Shown piece by piece: positions 7,345-15,429 of a stretch of DNA of 33,076 nt. Within the stretch, counting starts at the first letter, position 1; each line of letters begins with the position of its first letter. The translations under genes were made by a program, and so were the position numbers. This DNA is from Bacillota bacterium. GTDB lineage: Bacteria; Bacillota; UBA4882; UBA10575. Location of the stretch: contig JAAYGG010000109.1 of NCBI GenBank assembly GCA_012727895.1, forward strand, positions 1 through 33,076. The letters run 5' to 3'. The notes beneath the pieces were generated by a model that worked only from the letters and a program-made list of their open reading frames with translations, was not told the origin of the DNA and did no database searches.

Positions 7345-9404
7345 AGATGAATGCTGCTGAAAGGAATAATTTCGTCCTTATCGACCAGCAGAGAATAGAG
7401 GTGAACGGCGAGAAGAGCATCCTGGAACTGGCCCGGAAGGCCGGGATCGACATCCCCACGTTTTGCTATCATTCGGAATTGAGTCTTTATGGGGCCTGCC
7501 GCATGTGTGTGGTGGAGATCGAGGGACGGGGGGTAGTTACCTCCTGTTCGACCCCGCCGGTTCCCGGCATGAAGATCTTAACCAACAGCCCCCGGGTGCA
7601 GCGGGTCAGGAGAACCGTCCTGGAATTGCTCCTCGCAAACCACGACCGGGATTGCACTACCTGTGATAAGAACGGCCGGTGTAAACTGCAGGAACTGGCG
7701 GATCGTTTCGGTGTGCGCAAAATCCGCTTTGGGGAGCGGGACGAGAAACTCCCCCTTGACGAATCCGCGCCGGTGGTCAGGGACCCGAACAAGTGCATCC
7801 TCTGTGGCGACTGCGTGCGCATGTGTGAAGAGGTCCAGGGCATAGGGGTGCTGGACTTTGTTAACCGGGGTTCGCGGGTGATGGTCGCGCCCGCTTTCAA
7901 TAAAAAACTCCAAGATGTGGAGTGCGTAAACTGCGGCCAGTGCAGCGCCGTCTGTCCCACCGGGGCTTTGGTCGTAAAAAGCGAGATTGACAAGGCCTGG
8001 GCGGCCCTTCACGACGAGGAAAAACTGGTGGTGGCGCAGGTGGCGCCGGCGGTCCGGGTCGCCCTTGGGGAAGAATTTGGCTTGCCCCCGGGGGAAATCG
8101 TCACCGGCAAAGTGGTGGCAGCCCTGAAAAGGCTGGGGTTTGATAAAGTCTTTGATACCTGCATGGCCGCTGATTTGACGGTCATGGAAGAGACCGCGGA
8201 ATTTCTTAACCGGATCAAGAAGGGAGAAAACCTGCCGCAGTTCACCTCATGCTGCCCGGCCTGGGTCAAGTATGCGGAGCACAACGCCGCGGATTTACTG
8301 AAGAACCTCTCCACCTGCCGCTCCCCGCAACAGATCTTCGGGTCGGTGGTCAAGAGGCACTGGGCCAAAAAGCTGGGGAAAAAGCCGGAAGAAGTCTTTG
8401 TCATCTCAATCATGCCCTGCTCAGCCAAGAAGTTCGAAGCGGCCCGGCCGGAGTTTTCAGTAAACGGTGTACGCGACGTGGACCTGGTCCTTACCACCCA
8501 GGAGTTGGCCCGGATGATCCGGGAAAGCGGTTTGCTCTTTGACCAACTGGAAGTGGAAGCCTTCGACATGCCCTTTGGCCTTACCACTGGCGCCGGCGTT
8601 ATCTTCGGCGCCACCGGCGGCGTTGCCGAGGCGGTACTACGGACCGCCCACAGCCTCTTGACCTGTAAACCAGCGGATGAATACGCCAATGACGGTTTGT
8701 TCAACTTTGAAACAGTCAGGGGATTTGAAGGGCTGAAAGAGGCCGTGCTGGAAGTGGACGGTTTAGAAGTTAAAGTGGCGGTGGTCCACGGGCTCGGTAA
8801 CGCCAAAAGACTGCTGGCGGAGGTTAAAGAAGGAAAGGCCAATTATCACCTGATCGAAGTGATGGCCTGCCCCGGCGGGTGTGTGGGCGGCGCCGGCCAA
8901 CCGGTCGCCACCGGCGGGGAAGCGAAGAAGAAGCGGGCGCAGGGGTTATATAGCGCTGATAAGCTATCCCAGTTACGAAAAGCCCACGATAACCCGGCAG
9001 TAGCCAGGCTTTACGAGCAGTGGCTAAAGAAACCCAACAGCAGCGAAGCCCATAAAACCTTGCACACCAGTTACCAAATGCGGGGACGGATTACCGGTGA
9101 GGAGATCACCCTTTTAACTAGCAAGCAGGAGAACAAGATTAACCTGGCTGTTTGCGTCGGTACCTGCTGCTACTTGAAAGGCTCCTACGATACGCTGAAA
9201 AAATTGATGGAAAAAGCGGAAAGCGAAGGAGTGGGCGACCGGATCAACCTGCATGCCACCTTCTGCTTGGAAAACTGCGAGAAGGGCGGTCCTTCCGTCA
9301 GGGTTGACGATACGGTTGTCAGCGGCGTCACCCCGGATAAGGTGGAATCGTTTTTCACCGAAAATATCCTGGGTAAACTGAAGATACCTGCGGAATCCCA
9401 ATAA
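7341..9404 (+). CDS. hydA: [FeFe] hydrogenase catalytic subunit HydA, bifurcating type
   Basis: HydA reduces protons at the H-cluster. The 687-residue protein has an N-terminal [2Fe-2S] domain (C42, C53, C56, C69), a His-ligated [4Fe-4S] site (H101, C105, C108, C114), two ferredoxin-type [4Fe-4S] motifs, and the H-cluster domain with all canonical motifs: TSCCPAW (C304, C305), MPCSAKKFE (M358, C360) and EVMACPGGC (C510, C514). A C-terminal thioredoxin-like [2Fe-2S] domain begins around C605, as in trimeric bifurcating enzymes. The start ATG overlaps the hydB stop (ATGA) and is preceded by GGAGG. With hydB and hydC it forms a complete HydABC set. In such enzymes NADH and reduced ferredoxin are oxidised together to make H2; the direction in this cell is inferred. 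Confidence 0.97.
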   Translation: MKMNAAERNNFVLIDQQRIEVNGEKSILELARKAGIDIPTFCYHSELSLYGACRMCVVEIEGRGVVTSCSTPPVPGMKILTNSPRVQRVRRTVLELLLANHDRDCTTCDKNGRCKLQELADRFGVRKIRFGERDEKLPLDESAPVVRDPNKCILCGDCVRMCEEVQGIGVLDFVNRGSRVMVAPAFNKKLQDVECVNCGQCSAVCPTGALVVKSEIDKAWAALHDEEKLVVAQVAPAVRVALGEEFGLPPGEIVTGKVVAALKRLGFDKVFDTCMAADLTVMEETAEFLNRIKKGENLPQFTSCCPAWVKYAEHNAADLLKNLSTCRSPQQIFGSVVKRHWAKKLGKKPEEVFVISIMPCSAKKFEAARPEFSVNGVRDVDLVLTTQELARMIRESGLLFDQLEVEAFDMPFGLTTGAGVIFGATGGVAEAVLRTAHSLLTCKPADEYANDGLFNFETVRGFEGLKEAVLEVDGLEVKVAVVHGLGNAKRLLAEVKEGKANYHLIEVMACPGGCVGGAGQPVATGGEAKKKRAQGLYSADKLSQLRKAHDNPAVARLYEQWLKKPNSSEAHKTLHTSYQMRGRITGEEITLLTSKQENKINLAVCVGTCCYLKGSYDTLKKLMEKAESEGVGDRINLHATFCLENCEKGGPSVRVDDTVVSGVTPDKVESFFTENILGKLKIPAESQ

Positions 9405-9460
9405 CTATAGAATCGCCTTCACTAATCATGGGCTCTTTTCTATAACTTGTTATATTTTTT

Positions 9461-9497
9461 AACCCCTTATAGCTACCTGCTATAAGGGGTTTTTTAT
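9461..9497 (+). terminator. Rho-independent terminator of the hydrogenase operon
   Basis: AACCCCTTATAG and CTATAAGGGGTT form a 12-base-pair stem with a 7-base loop, running into a T tract. It begins 56 bases after the hydA stop and closes the operon. Confidence 0.92.
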
Positions 9498-9593
9498 CTT
9501 TGGGATGGCTTAGTTCAAAATATGAACAGCATCAAATATTCACTATGTAGGGGGGAGAGGGGAGACCATACTGCTTTACGATATCCCAAAAAG

Positions 9594-10085
9594 TCAGAAA
9601 TAGATTCTTGCGCCTGTAAAGAGAATCAGATGCGAATTCCTCCCTGGCAATGGTGCATGGCTATAGCCGATTTCAAAACTGGTTCTGACGCTATGTAAAA
9701 GAAAGAATTGCGCATATTCCAATCCTATGCCAATGACTCCACAGTAGGCCGATTGCGGGTTTTCGACTCTTCTGCTTTCAGTAATTTTACACCCCAATCC
9801 AAAAAGGTATACGTTACGCAGGGTGTCATGGGAGATGCGGTAGATCGCTTTTATGCCGGATAGTTCGCCGGAGAATTCGGTGGAAATCCCCAGAAGCCCT
9901 TGAACGGCAAAATTATCATTAATACTATAAGTTGCACTTAAAGAAGATGAAACCATTGGAAAGCTTATTTCCAATCCAAAAGCAAATTTATAGTCATCTT
10001 CGTTTTCCCAAATCTCAAAGGCATAGGTGGGAAGAGAAAAGAAAAAAAGCAGTAAAGCAGTGATGAGGAGAGAAATTTTTCGCAA
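9594..10085 (-). CDS. Secreted small beta-barrel-like protein, possibly outer membrane
   Basis: I do not recognise a named family. The 163-residue protein has a clear signal peptide (MRKISLLI followed by a hydrophobic stretch, cleavage after TYA near residue 22). The mature part is rich in alternating polar/apolar strands and glycine and ends in GARIYF, a terminal Phe with hydrophobic residues at alternate positions, as in the beta-signal of outer-membrane barrels. Translation probably starts at TTG with AAGGAGG eight to nine bases upstream. A good minus-strand promoter lies at 10142-10170. It is divergent from a secreted propeller protein, and both are AT-rich compared with the hydrogenase genes. 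The barrel reading is inference. Confidence 0.6.
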   Translation of the reverse strand: MRKISLLITALLLFFFSLPTYAFEIWENEDDYKFAFGLEISFPMVSSSLSATYSINDNFAVQGLLGISTEFSGELSGIKAIYRISHDTLRNVYLFGLGCKITESRRVENPQSAYCGVIGIGLEYAQFFLLHSVRTSFEIGYSHAPLPGRNSHLILFTGARIYF

Positions 10086-10141
10086 AGCACCAGCCTCCTT
10101 TTATGAAAACTGAAGGAAAAAACCTATATTATGTGAAATAA

Positions 10142-10170
10142 ATTATATATTAAAATTTTTTTCCTTTCAA
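10142..10170 (-). promoter_or_regulatory. Promoter of the small barrel-like protein gene
   Basis: Read on the minus strand, TTGAAA (10165-10170) and a perfect TATAAT (10142-10147) are 17 bases apart. Transcription would start near 10135, about 50 bases before the TTG start codon. Confidence 0.65.
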
Positions 10171-10197
10171 GACAGGGAGAAACAAGGGGGAATTCAA

Positions 10198-11529
10198 ATG
10201 AGGGAAAGAGTTCTTTTTTCTCTGTTCAGTTTTTTTCTGATCGTATTATTGTTCCAACCTGGAGCACTAGCCGCCGAGAAACTCTCGGGTGAACTCACGT
10301 ACATATCTCTTCAAGGCGATATTCCCAGCATATGTATGGCAGATCTAAATACGCAATCACAAAGACCATTGCTTACTGCAGAAAATAGCAATATAAGGTT
10401 TGAATCCATAACGTGGTCACCAAATGGGGAGAAATTTATCTATCGAAAGATAATAAGTATTTCATTGCTTAAAGCCGATTATGAGCTCTGGTTATCCAAC
10501 AAGGACGGCACAGAACAGGTTAAACTCTCGGCCAGGCTGGCTTATTCCTCAACAACTTCATGGTCGCCGGACGGGGAAAAGGTTCTTTTTGTGCAAAGGG
10601 ATGCTGATAAGGAGAGAATATATGTTTATAATGTCATTACTGATGATTTAAAAGCAATTGATATAGGAGAAGCCGAAGTTGAGCCCGATGTTTCCTGGTC
10701 TCCGGATGGGAGAAAAATCCTCGGGGTACTGAAAGAGAAAAGAAGGTATGGCGTTTTCCATGTGGATATTGAGACCCAAGAAGTGACAATCTTAACGGAA
10801 AACCGCGGTTTTCATTCCCAAGCGAGATGGTCTCCTGACGGGGAAAAAATCGTCTTTGTATATAGAAAACCCCTCACTTCTATGTTTGGGGATAAGTCCG
10901 GCATATATATTATGGATACTAACGGTGATAACCTGAGAAACCTTATTGAAGGAGAAAATTACACCGATCTAGCCTGGTGTCCGGATTCTTCCTTCATTAG
11001 CTATACGAAGGCAGAATATTCACAAGCTGACAAAAAATATTATTATGGCCGTTTTATCTATAAGATTGGGAAAAAAAGCAGGCCGATTATGATTGAAGGC
11101 GGGGAAAAAAAGTTTGAAGACTCTTCAATACTGGTGTGGTCGCCTGACGGTGAAAAACTGGCCTTTCGAGAGGGTTTTTCCGTATATGTTATTTTTTCAG
11201 GAGAAAAGAAGCCGGTTAAGTTAAGAATCCCTTATGCACATGGGGTTCCTGTATGGTCGCCGGATTCTTCGCTAATTGCCTGTGCTGGTTATCCATCCTT
11301 GCTAACTAATAAGTCCAATATATATGTGGCGCCTGTTGATGGAAGCATTATTATAAAATTGACTGAAGATGAAACCCATGAATATAGCCCGGTCTGGGTT
11401 CCGGTTACCGGCAATGAGGTTCTTGATTATCCGGATGAGGTTCTTTATTATCCAGATGAAGTTCTTGATTATCCGGATGAAATTCTTAATCATCAAGACG
11501 AGGTCCTTGATTCTCCAGCCGGATTATAA
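10198..11529 (+). CDS. Secreted TolB-like beta-propeller protein with C-terminal peptide repeats
   Basis: The 443-residue protein has a signal peptide (cleavage after GALA near residue 25) and about seven TolB/PD40-type propeller repeats, each marked by W-S-P-D-G-E-K or a close variant (WSPNGEK, WSPDGRK, WCPDSS, WSPDSS). Such propellers bind proteins or carbohydrates outside the cytoplasm. After the propeller come five seven-residue repeats at residues 407-441 (EVLDYPD, EVLYYPD, EVLDYPD, EILNHQD, EVLDSPA), an acidic tail of unknown use. AAGGGGG seven bases before the ATG supports the start. The gene is divergent from the small barrel-like protein and ends before a very strong hairpin terminator. 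Nearby Pal or TolA genes are absent, so it should not be called TolB proper. Confidence 0.8.
   Translation: MRERVLFSLFSFFLIVLLFQPGALAAEKLSGELTYISLQGDIPSICMADLNTQSQRPLLTAENSNIRFESITWSPNGEKFIYRKIISISLLKADYELWLSNKDGTEQVKLSARLAYSSTTSWSPDGEKVLFVQRDADKERIYVYNVITDDLKAIDIGEAEVEPDVSWSPDGRKILGVLKEKRRYGVFHVDIETQEVTILTENRGFHSQARWSPDGEKIVFVYRKPLTSMFGDKSGIYIMDTNGDNLRNLIEGENYTDLAWCPDSSFISYTKAEYSQADKKYYYGRFIYKIGKKSRPIMIEGGEKKFEDSSILVWSPDGEKLAFREGFSVYVIFSGEKKPVKLRIPYAHGVPVWSPDSSLIACAGYPSLLTNKSNIYVAPVDGSIIIKLTEDETHEYSPVWVPVTGNEVLDYPDEVLYYPDEVLDYPDEILNHQDEVLDSPAGL
11416..11520 (+). repeat. Five tandem 21-bp repeats inside the propeller gene
   Basis: The unit begins gaggttcttgattatccg and encodes E-V-L-D-Y-P-D. 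Five copies run head to tail in frame. The first three are nearly identical and the last two are diverged. The array ends two codons before the stop, as expected for replication slippage at a gene end. Confidence 0.9.
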
Positions 11530-11580
11530 ACCTGAGAACAGGCCGATCTCCCGAACGGGTCCCGGAAATGGACAAAACAG

Positions 11581-11622
11581 TTATAACCCTTTATAGTTAA
11601 TCTATAAAGGGTTATAATTTTT
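11581..11622 (+). terminator. Strong hairpin terminator after the propeller gene
   Basis: A perfect 16-base-pair stem (TTATAACCCTTTATAG at 11581-11596 with its complement at 11602-11617) encloses a TTAAT loop and runs into a T tract. It separates the propeller gene from the histidine kinase gene. Confidence 0.92.
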
Positions 11623-11651
11623 ACAGGCATTCACAAGGAGGATTTTGGAAA

Positions 11652-11723
11652 ATGATAGAGAAAATAAAACTGGCATTTTATTACAAATACTCTGCGCCAG
11701 ATATTTTCTATTATATAATTTAA
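11652..11723 (+). CDS. Possible 23-residue leader peptide before the histidine kinase
   Basis: A short frame opens with ATG at 11652, preceded by a full AAGGAGG ribosome site at 11635-11641 (spacing ten bases), and stops at TAA 19 bases before the kinase start. The peptide begins MIEKIKLAFYYK and is hydrophobic and Tyr/Ile-rich. It lies between a strong terminator and the kinase gene. It could be a leader peptide or a tiny membrane-associated protein, or it could be chance; the ribosome site is the main support. Confidence 0.35.
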   Translation: MIEKIKLAFYYKYSAPDIFYYII

Positions 11724-11742
11724 TTTATAGAGGAGAAAGGCC

Positions 11743-14469
11743 ATGGAAAAGAAGAAGGGTTCCATAAGCCAAGAGAAAAATTGTACCGACTGCTGGGTTT
11801 TTTTAGATTTCTGCCTGGGCAAACAGGCAGTCCCCCTGGGTACCCATACTTGTTTGCTTTACCGGGATCAAGAGAAAAAGAACCGCATAATCCTGCAGTT
11901 TATTGCCGACGGACTGCAAAAGGGGGAAAAGGTGATTTGCGTTACAGACTCATTAACCAAAGAAACTGTTTTGGACTGGTTAAAAAAAGAAATATCGCAC
12001 CTTCCCGCTGATTTTGAAAGTAGATTGGTAGTAGAAGACACCAAGAGCATGTATTATCCAAATGGGTATTTTTCTCCAGAAGAAGTAATGGAGAATTGGC
12101 GCCGCTTTGCTGAGGGAAGCCCGCCGGAAGGCCTCCGGGTCACAGGGGAATTAACCTGGCTCTCCAGCGGCTTGCCGGGCAGCGAAAGATATATCGACTA
12201 CGAACGCATGGCCAATGAATTTTTCAATAAAAACTCCGCAACTGTTGTCTGTCAATTTGATGCCAATACCCTGCACAGCACTACCTTGATCCAGGTCATA
12301 AATATACACCCCATGCTAATCGTCAACGGCCAGATCATGCATAACCCCTTTTATTCCTCAGCTGCTCTTCACCGGCCGGTCCTTGCTCCTTTTAAATGGA
12401 GAAGGGAAAAGGCAACGCTACATCAGCAAGCAGGTACCTTTCTCCTGGCTGTCGCCGGTATTTTGGAAACCCTTCCTACTCTACAGAAAAAGGCGGAGTT
12501 TAGCGAGGGCATTTTACGTTCGGTATTAAAGATTAAAGAATGTCATTTATGCCTTCCGGGATATTTAAGCCAATCCTTCATCACCGATTACTGCCGGAAA
12601 TGCATTGAGCAGAGAGAGGCCGGAGACGGCCTGTCATATGGTTGTCCTTTAGTAGATAAGCCTAACCTTGTGACCTACTCCATTAAAACAGCGGATTTTT
12701 GCTTTGGCAATCTTATCATCCCCAAGAAAGAGGCAGATAAAGACTCGTTACTGATGGCTCTGGTCTTCAACTACATAAACCTGCTGGCCTTATCATTGGA
12801 GAATTCCATTCGCAGAGAACAGTTACAAGCCTTGAATGAGGATTTAAAGGCGCAAATTGAGAAGAAAGAAAAGATGCGGGCTTTACTCCAACAGAACGAA
12901 GAACGGATCAAGGCGATTATAGAGGGGACCGACGAAGGGCTCTGGGAATATGACTTTGTCACCGGGAAGTTAGAGTTTGATGAAAACTGGCAGCGAATTT
13001 TAGAATACAAACCAGGAGAAGCCGAATATAACTTAGAATGGCTGAGGGAGAATATCCATCCGGACCATCAACCCCGCTTGATCCAGGCTTTTGAGGATTA
13101 CCTGCAAAAAAAGACAAAATATTGCGATGTGGAATACAAGATCAAAACCAGGAGAGGGGAGTGGAAATGGCTCTGGACCCGCGGGATCGCTTTGACCCAT
13201 GATGAGAGTAACAAGCCCCTCAAGTTAACCGGTACCTATAGGGATATAACCCTATACAAGCAGACACAGGAGGTCCTGGAGGCATCGGTAAAACAACTCG
13301 CCCTGGAAAAAGAACGGGCAAACATGCTGAAGATGCAGAAGTTGGAGTCTTTAGGGATACTCGCCGGCGGGATCGCCCACGACTTTAATAACCTTTTATC
13401 AGTGATCCTTGCCAATTTACAACTTGCCGAGTTTAAACTGGCAAAAGGGCAGGATGCAACAAAGGAACTAAAAACCATGGGAAAGGCAACTTTAAGAGCG
13501 GCCAAGCTAACCAAACAACTGCTGGCTTTCGCTAAAGGCGGTGCACCGGTTAAACAAATTGCCAACCTCTGCGAAATAATTGCGGAAACCGCAGAATTTG
13601 CCGTCAAAGGCACTCCGGCCAAAATTGAATATTCATTACCACCCGGCTTGTGGGCGGTGGAAATCGATACGGGGCAAATCAGTCAAGTTCTCCATAATTT
13701 ACTGCTCAATGCCTGCCAGGCCATGCCTGAAGGCGGTATAATTAAGATCTCCGCCTGTAATGAAGTCCTTCCCCCGGAAAATGAGATGATGCTAAAGCCG
13801 GGAAACTATGTGAGGGTGGCGGTTGAAGATGAAGGCGTGGGTATCCCCGAAGAGATTTTAATGAAAATCTTTGACCCTTATTTCACCACAAAAGAGATGG
13901 GCAGCGGCTTGGGACTGGCATCAAGCTACTATATTATTAAGAATCACGGCGGCTATATTGGGGTTTCTTCACAGGTGGGTTCCGGGTCCACATTTTACTT
14001 TTACCTCCCGGCCTCGGTCGAAAAGCCTAAACAGGAAACCGTCACCAAAAATCGTCTACCTGAAGAAAAAGGGAAGAAAATCCTCCTGATGGATGATGAA
14101 CCCTTGCTCCGGAATTCGGTGAAGGAGTTCCTGGAAGACTACGGCCATGAAGTGGCAGTGGCAGCAGAGGGAAAGGAAGCGGTTAGTTTATATAAAAAAG
14201 CCAAAGAAATGAAGGCCCCTTTTGATGTGGTAATCATGGATCTTACCATCCCCGGGGGAATGGGAGGAAAAGAGGCCGCCCAAGAGATCCTGGCGCTGGA
14301 CCCAAAAGCCAGAATCATCGTTTCCAGCGGTTATTCCAACGATCCGATCCTTGCCAAGCACGCAGAATATGGTTTTTGCGATGTCATAGCCAAACCATTT
14401 TCCCTGGAAGAACTCTACGAGAGAGTTGTTAAGGCTTCATCCCAGGAAAAACCAGGCGGGATCACTTGA
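11743..14469 (+). CDS. Hybrid histidine kinase: MEDS, PAS, HisKA, HATPase and receiver domains
   Basis: This 908-residue protein lacks obvious membrane segments. Domains in order: a MEDS (DcmR-type sensory) domain at about 30-215 starting at GTHTCLLYRDQEEK-like sequence; a cysteine-rich stretch with CHLC and CRKC that may bind a ligand or metal; a coiled-coil linker; a PAS/PAC domain (about 385-510); the phosphoacceptor box GGIAHDFNN (H546); an ATPase domain with N box NLLLNACQAM, DEGVGIPE and GSGLGLAS; and a C-terminal receiver with phosphorylatable D833 in VIMDLTIPGG. GAGGAGA before the ATG supports the start. No separate response regulator follows, so it either signals through its own receiver to a remote partner or acts by phosphorelay. 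The signal is unknown; MEDS domains are linked to C1-compound and other small-molecule sensing. Confidence 0.92.
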   Translation: MEKKKGSISQEKNCTDCWVFLDFCLGKQAVPLGTHTCLLYRDQEKKNRIILQFIADGLQKGEKVICVTDSLTKETVLDWLKKEISHLPADFESRLVVEDTKSMYYPNGYFSPEEVMENWRRFAEGSPPEGLRVTGELTWLSSGLPGSERYIDYERMANEFFNKNSATVVCQFDANTLHSTTLIQVINIHPMLIVNGQIMHNPFYSSAALHRPVLAPFKWRREKATLHQQAGTFLLAVAGILETLPTLQKKAEFSEGILRSVLKIKECHLCLPGYLSQSFITDYCRKCIEQREAGDGLSYGCPLVDKPNLVTYSIKTADFCFGNLIIPKKEADKDSLLMALVFNYINLLALSLENSIRREQLQALNEDLKAQIEKKEKMRALLQQNEERIKAIIEGTDEGLWEYDFVTGKLEFDENWQRILEYKPGEAEYNLEWLRENIHPDHQPRLIQAFEDYLQKKTKYCDVEYKIKTRRGEWKWLWTRGIALTHDESNKPLKLTGTYRDITLYKQTQEVLEASVKQLALEKERANMLKMQKLESLGILAGGIAHDFNNLLSVILANLQLAEFKLAKGQDATKELKTMGKATLRAAKLTKQLLAFAKGGAPVKQIANLCEIIAETAEFAVKGTPAKIEYSLPPGLWAVEIDTGQISQVLHNLLLNACQAMPEGGIIKISACNEVLPPENEMMLKPGNYVRVAVEDEGVGIPEEILMKIFDPYFTTKEMGSGLGLASSYYIIKNHGGYIGVSSQVGSGSTFYFYLPASVEKPKQETVTKNRLPEEKGKKILLMDDEPLLRNSVKEFLEDYGHEVAVAAEGKEAVSLYKKAKEMKAPFDVVIMDLTIPGGMGGKEAAQEILALDPKARIIVSSGYSNDPILAKHAEYGFCDVIAKPFSLEELYERVVKASSQEKPGGIT

Positions 14470-14497
14470 CGGCCGTAAGAAGATAAAAAGAGGTTGA

Positions 14498-15223
14498 ATG
14501 AAAATGCCCCGACTGCGCAGTGAAGAGTATAGCAGGAGAGAAGAGCAGTTTAGAAAAGAAGAGCACCTGGTCCGTTCTTATCTCAGCCTTCGCAAGGCTG
14601 TGGGGATTATCGGGATCGGGTTGCCCTTCGCCCTGGCAATTGGCGGATTACTCCTGGGTATTGACTTGCAGGAGTCAATCAGTGCCTATTACCATACGGA
14701 GATGCGGGATCTCTTCGTCGGCAGCCTTTGCGCAATTGCCGTATTCTTATGGTCGTACCGCGGCTTCGAACGGAGAGACGAGATCGCCGCCAACCTGGCC
14801 TGCATCTTTGCCCTGGGAGTGGCGTTTTTTCCCACTGCTCCCGGCCCGGAAACCCCCGGGTTTCCTGTTATTTGCGGGCGGTTGCATTCGTTCTTTACAG
14901 CCGGTTTTTTTCTCACCCTGGTCTATTTCTGTCTTTTCCTTTTTCGCCTTAGTGACCAGGAAAAACCGACCGGGGAAAAATTCGTCCGCAATTTAATCTA
15001 CTTGCTCTGCGGTTACGCGATGATTGCCTGCCTTATTCTTATTGGGATTGTCAATATTCCGGCGATTGCCCTGTTAGTCCGTGCCTACAAGCCTGTCTTC
15101 TGGCTTGAAGCCTGCGCCATAATCTCCTTTGGCGTCTCCTGGTTCGTAAAGGGCGAGGCAATTTTGAAGGACCGTACTTTGCCGGTGACAACCCGGTTGG
15201 TTGCGCCGCGGATACCCGTGTAA
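14498..15223 (+). CDS. Multi-pass membrane protein of unrecognised family
   Basis: I cannot name this 241-residue protein. It starts with a charged cytoplasmic segment (about 30 residues), followed by around six hydrophobic segments (near 34-54, 69-86, 96-112, 128-147, 165-192 and 200-215). Distinctive polar motifs lie between them: SAYYHTEMRDLFVG after the first segment and SYRGFERRDEIAA after the second. These conserved-looking His, Tyr, Asp and Arg residues suggest a ligand site at the membrane face. It begins 28 bases after the kinase stop with AAGAGG four bases before the ATG; a second ATG six bases on is also possible. Close spacing suggests co-transcription with the kinase, perhaps as its membrane partner, which is inference. 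Confidence 0.75.
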   Translation: MKMPRLRSEEYSRREEQFRKEEHLVRSYLSLRKAVGIIGIGLPFALAIGGLLLGIDLQESISAYYHTEMRDLFVGSLCAIAVFLWSYRGFERRDEIAANLACIFALGVAFFPTAPGPETPGFPVICGRLHSFFTAGFFLTLVYFCLFLFRLSDQEKPTGEKFVRNLIYLLCGYAMIACLILIGIVNIPAIALLVRAYKPVFWLEACAIISFGVSWFVKGEAILKDRTLPVTTRLVAPRIPV

Positions 15224-15429
15224 AAAATGCCCGTACTTGCCGGGAGGAAATAGACAGCACCCTGTGGTATTATTAAAAAAAACTCTTTGCTGAAAGGAGA
15301 GGACCAATTAACCATCCCCTGTACGTACTGGTGCTTTTTTCCGCTGCTGGAGAATGCTATCTTCACCCCGGGCAACTGCTGCCAGTTTGACGTACCGCCA
15401 AAGATGATCCAAAAAAAGTCGAAAAGGAA

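Noticed and set aside
8009-8842. Minus-strand frame of 277 codons opposite hydA
   Set aside because: The Ser/Thr-rich product is typical of an antisense shadow, and the H-cluster motifs are on the plus strand.
10198-11529. Calling the propeller protein TolB of a Tol-Pal system
   Set aside because: There are no tolQ, tolR, tolA or pal genes nearby and the repeat tail is not a TolB feature; only the propeller similarity is supported.
11369-11596. 75-codon plus-strand frame over the 21-bp repeats
   Set aside because: It is an out-of-frame reading of the propeller gene's repeat and runs into the terminator stem.
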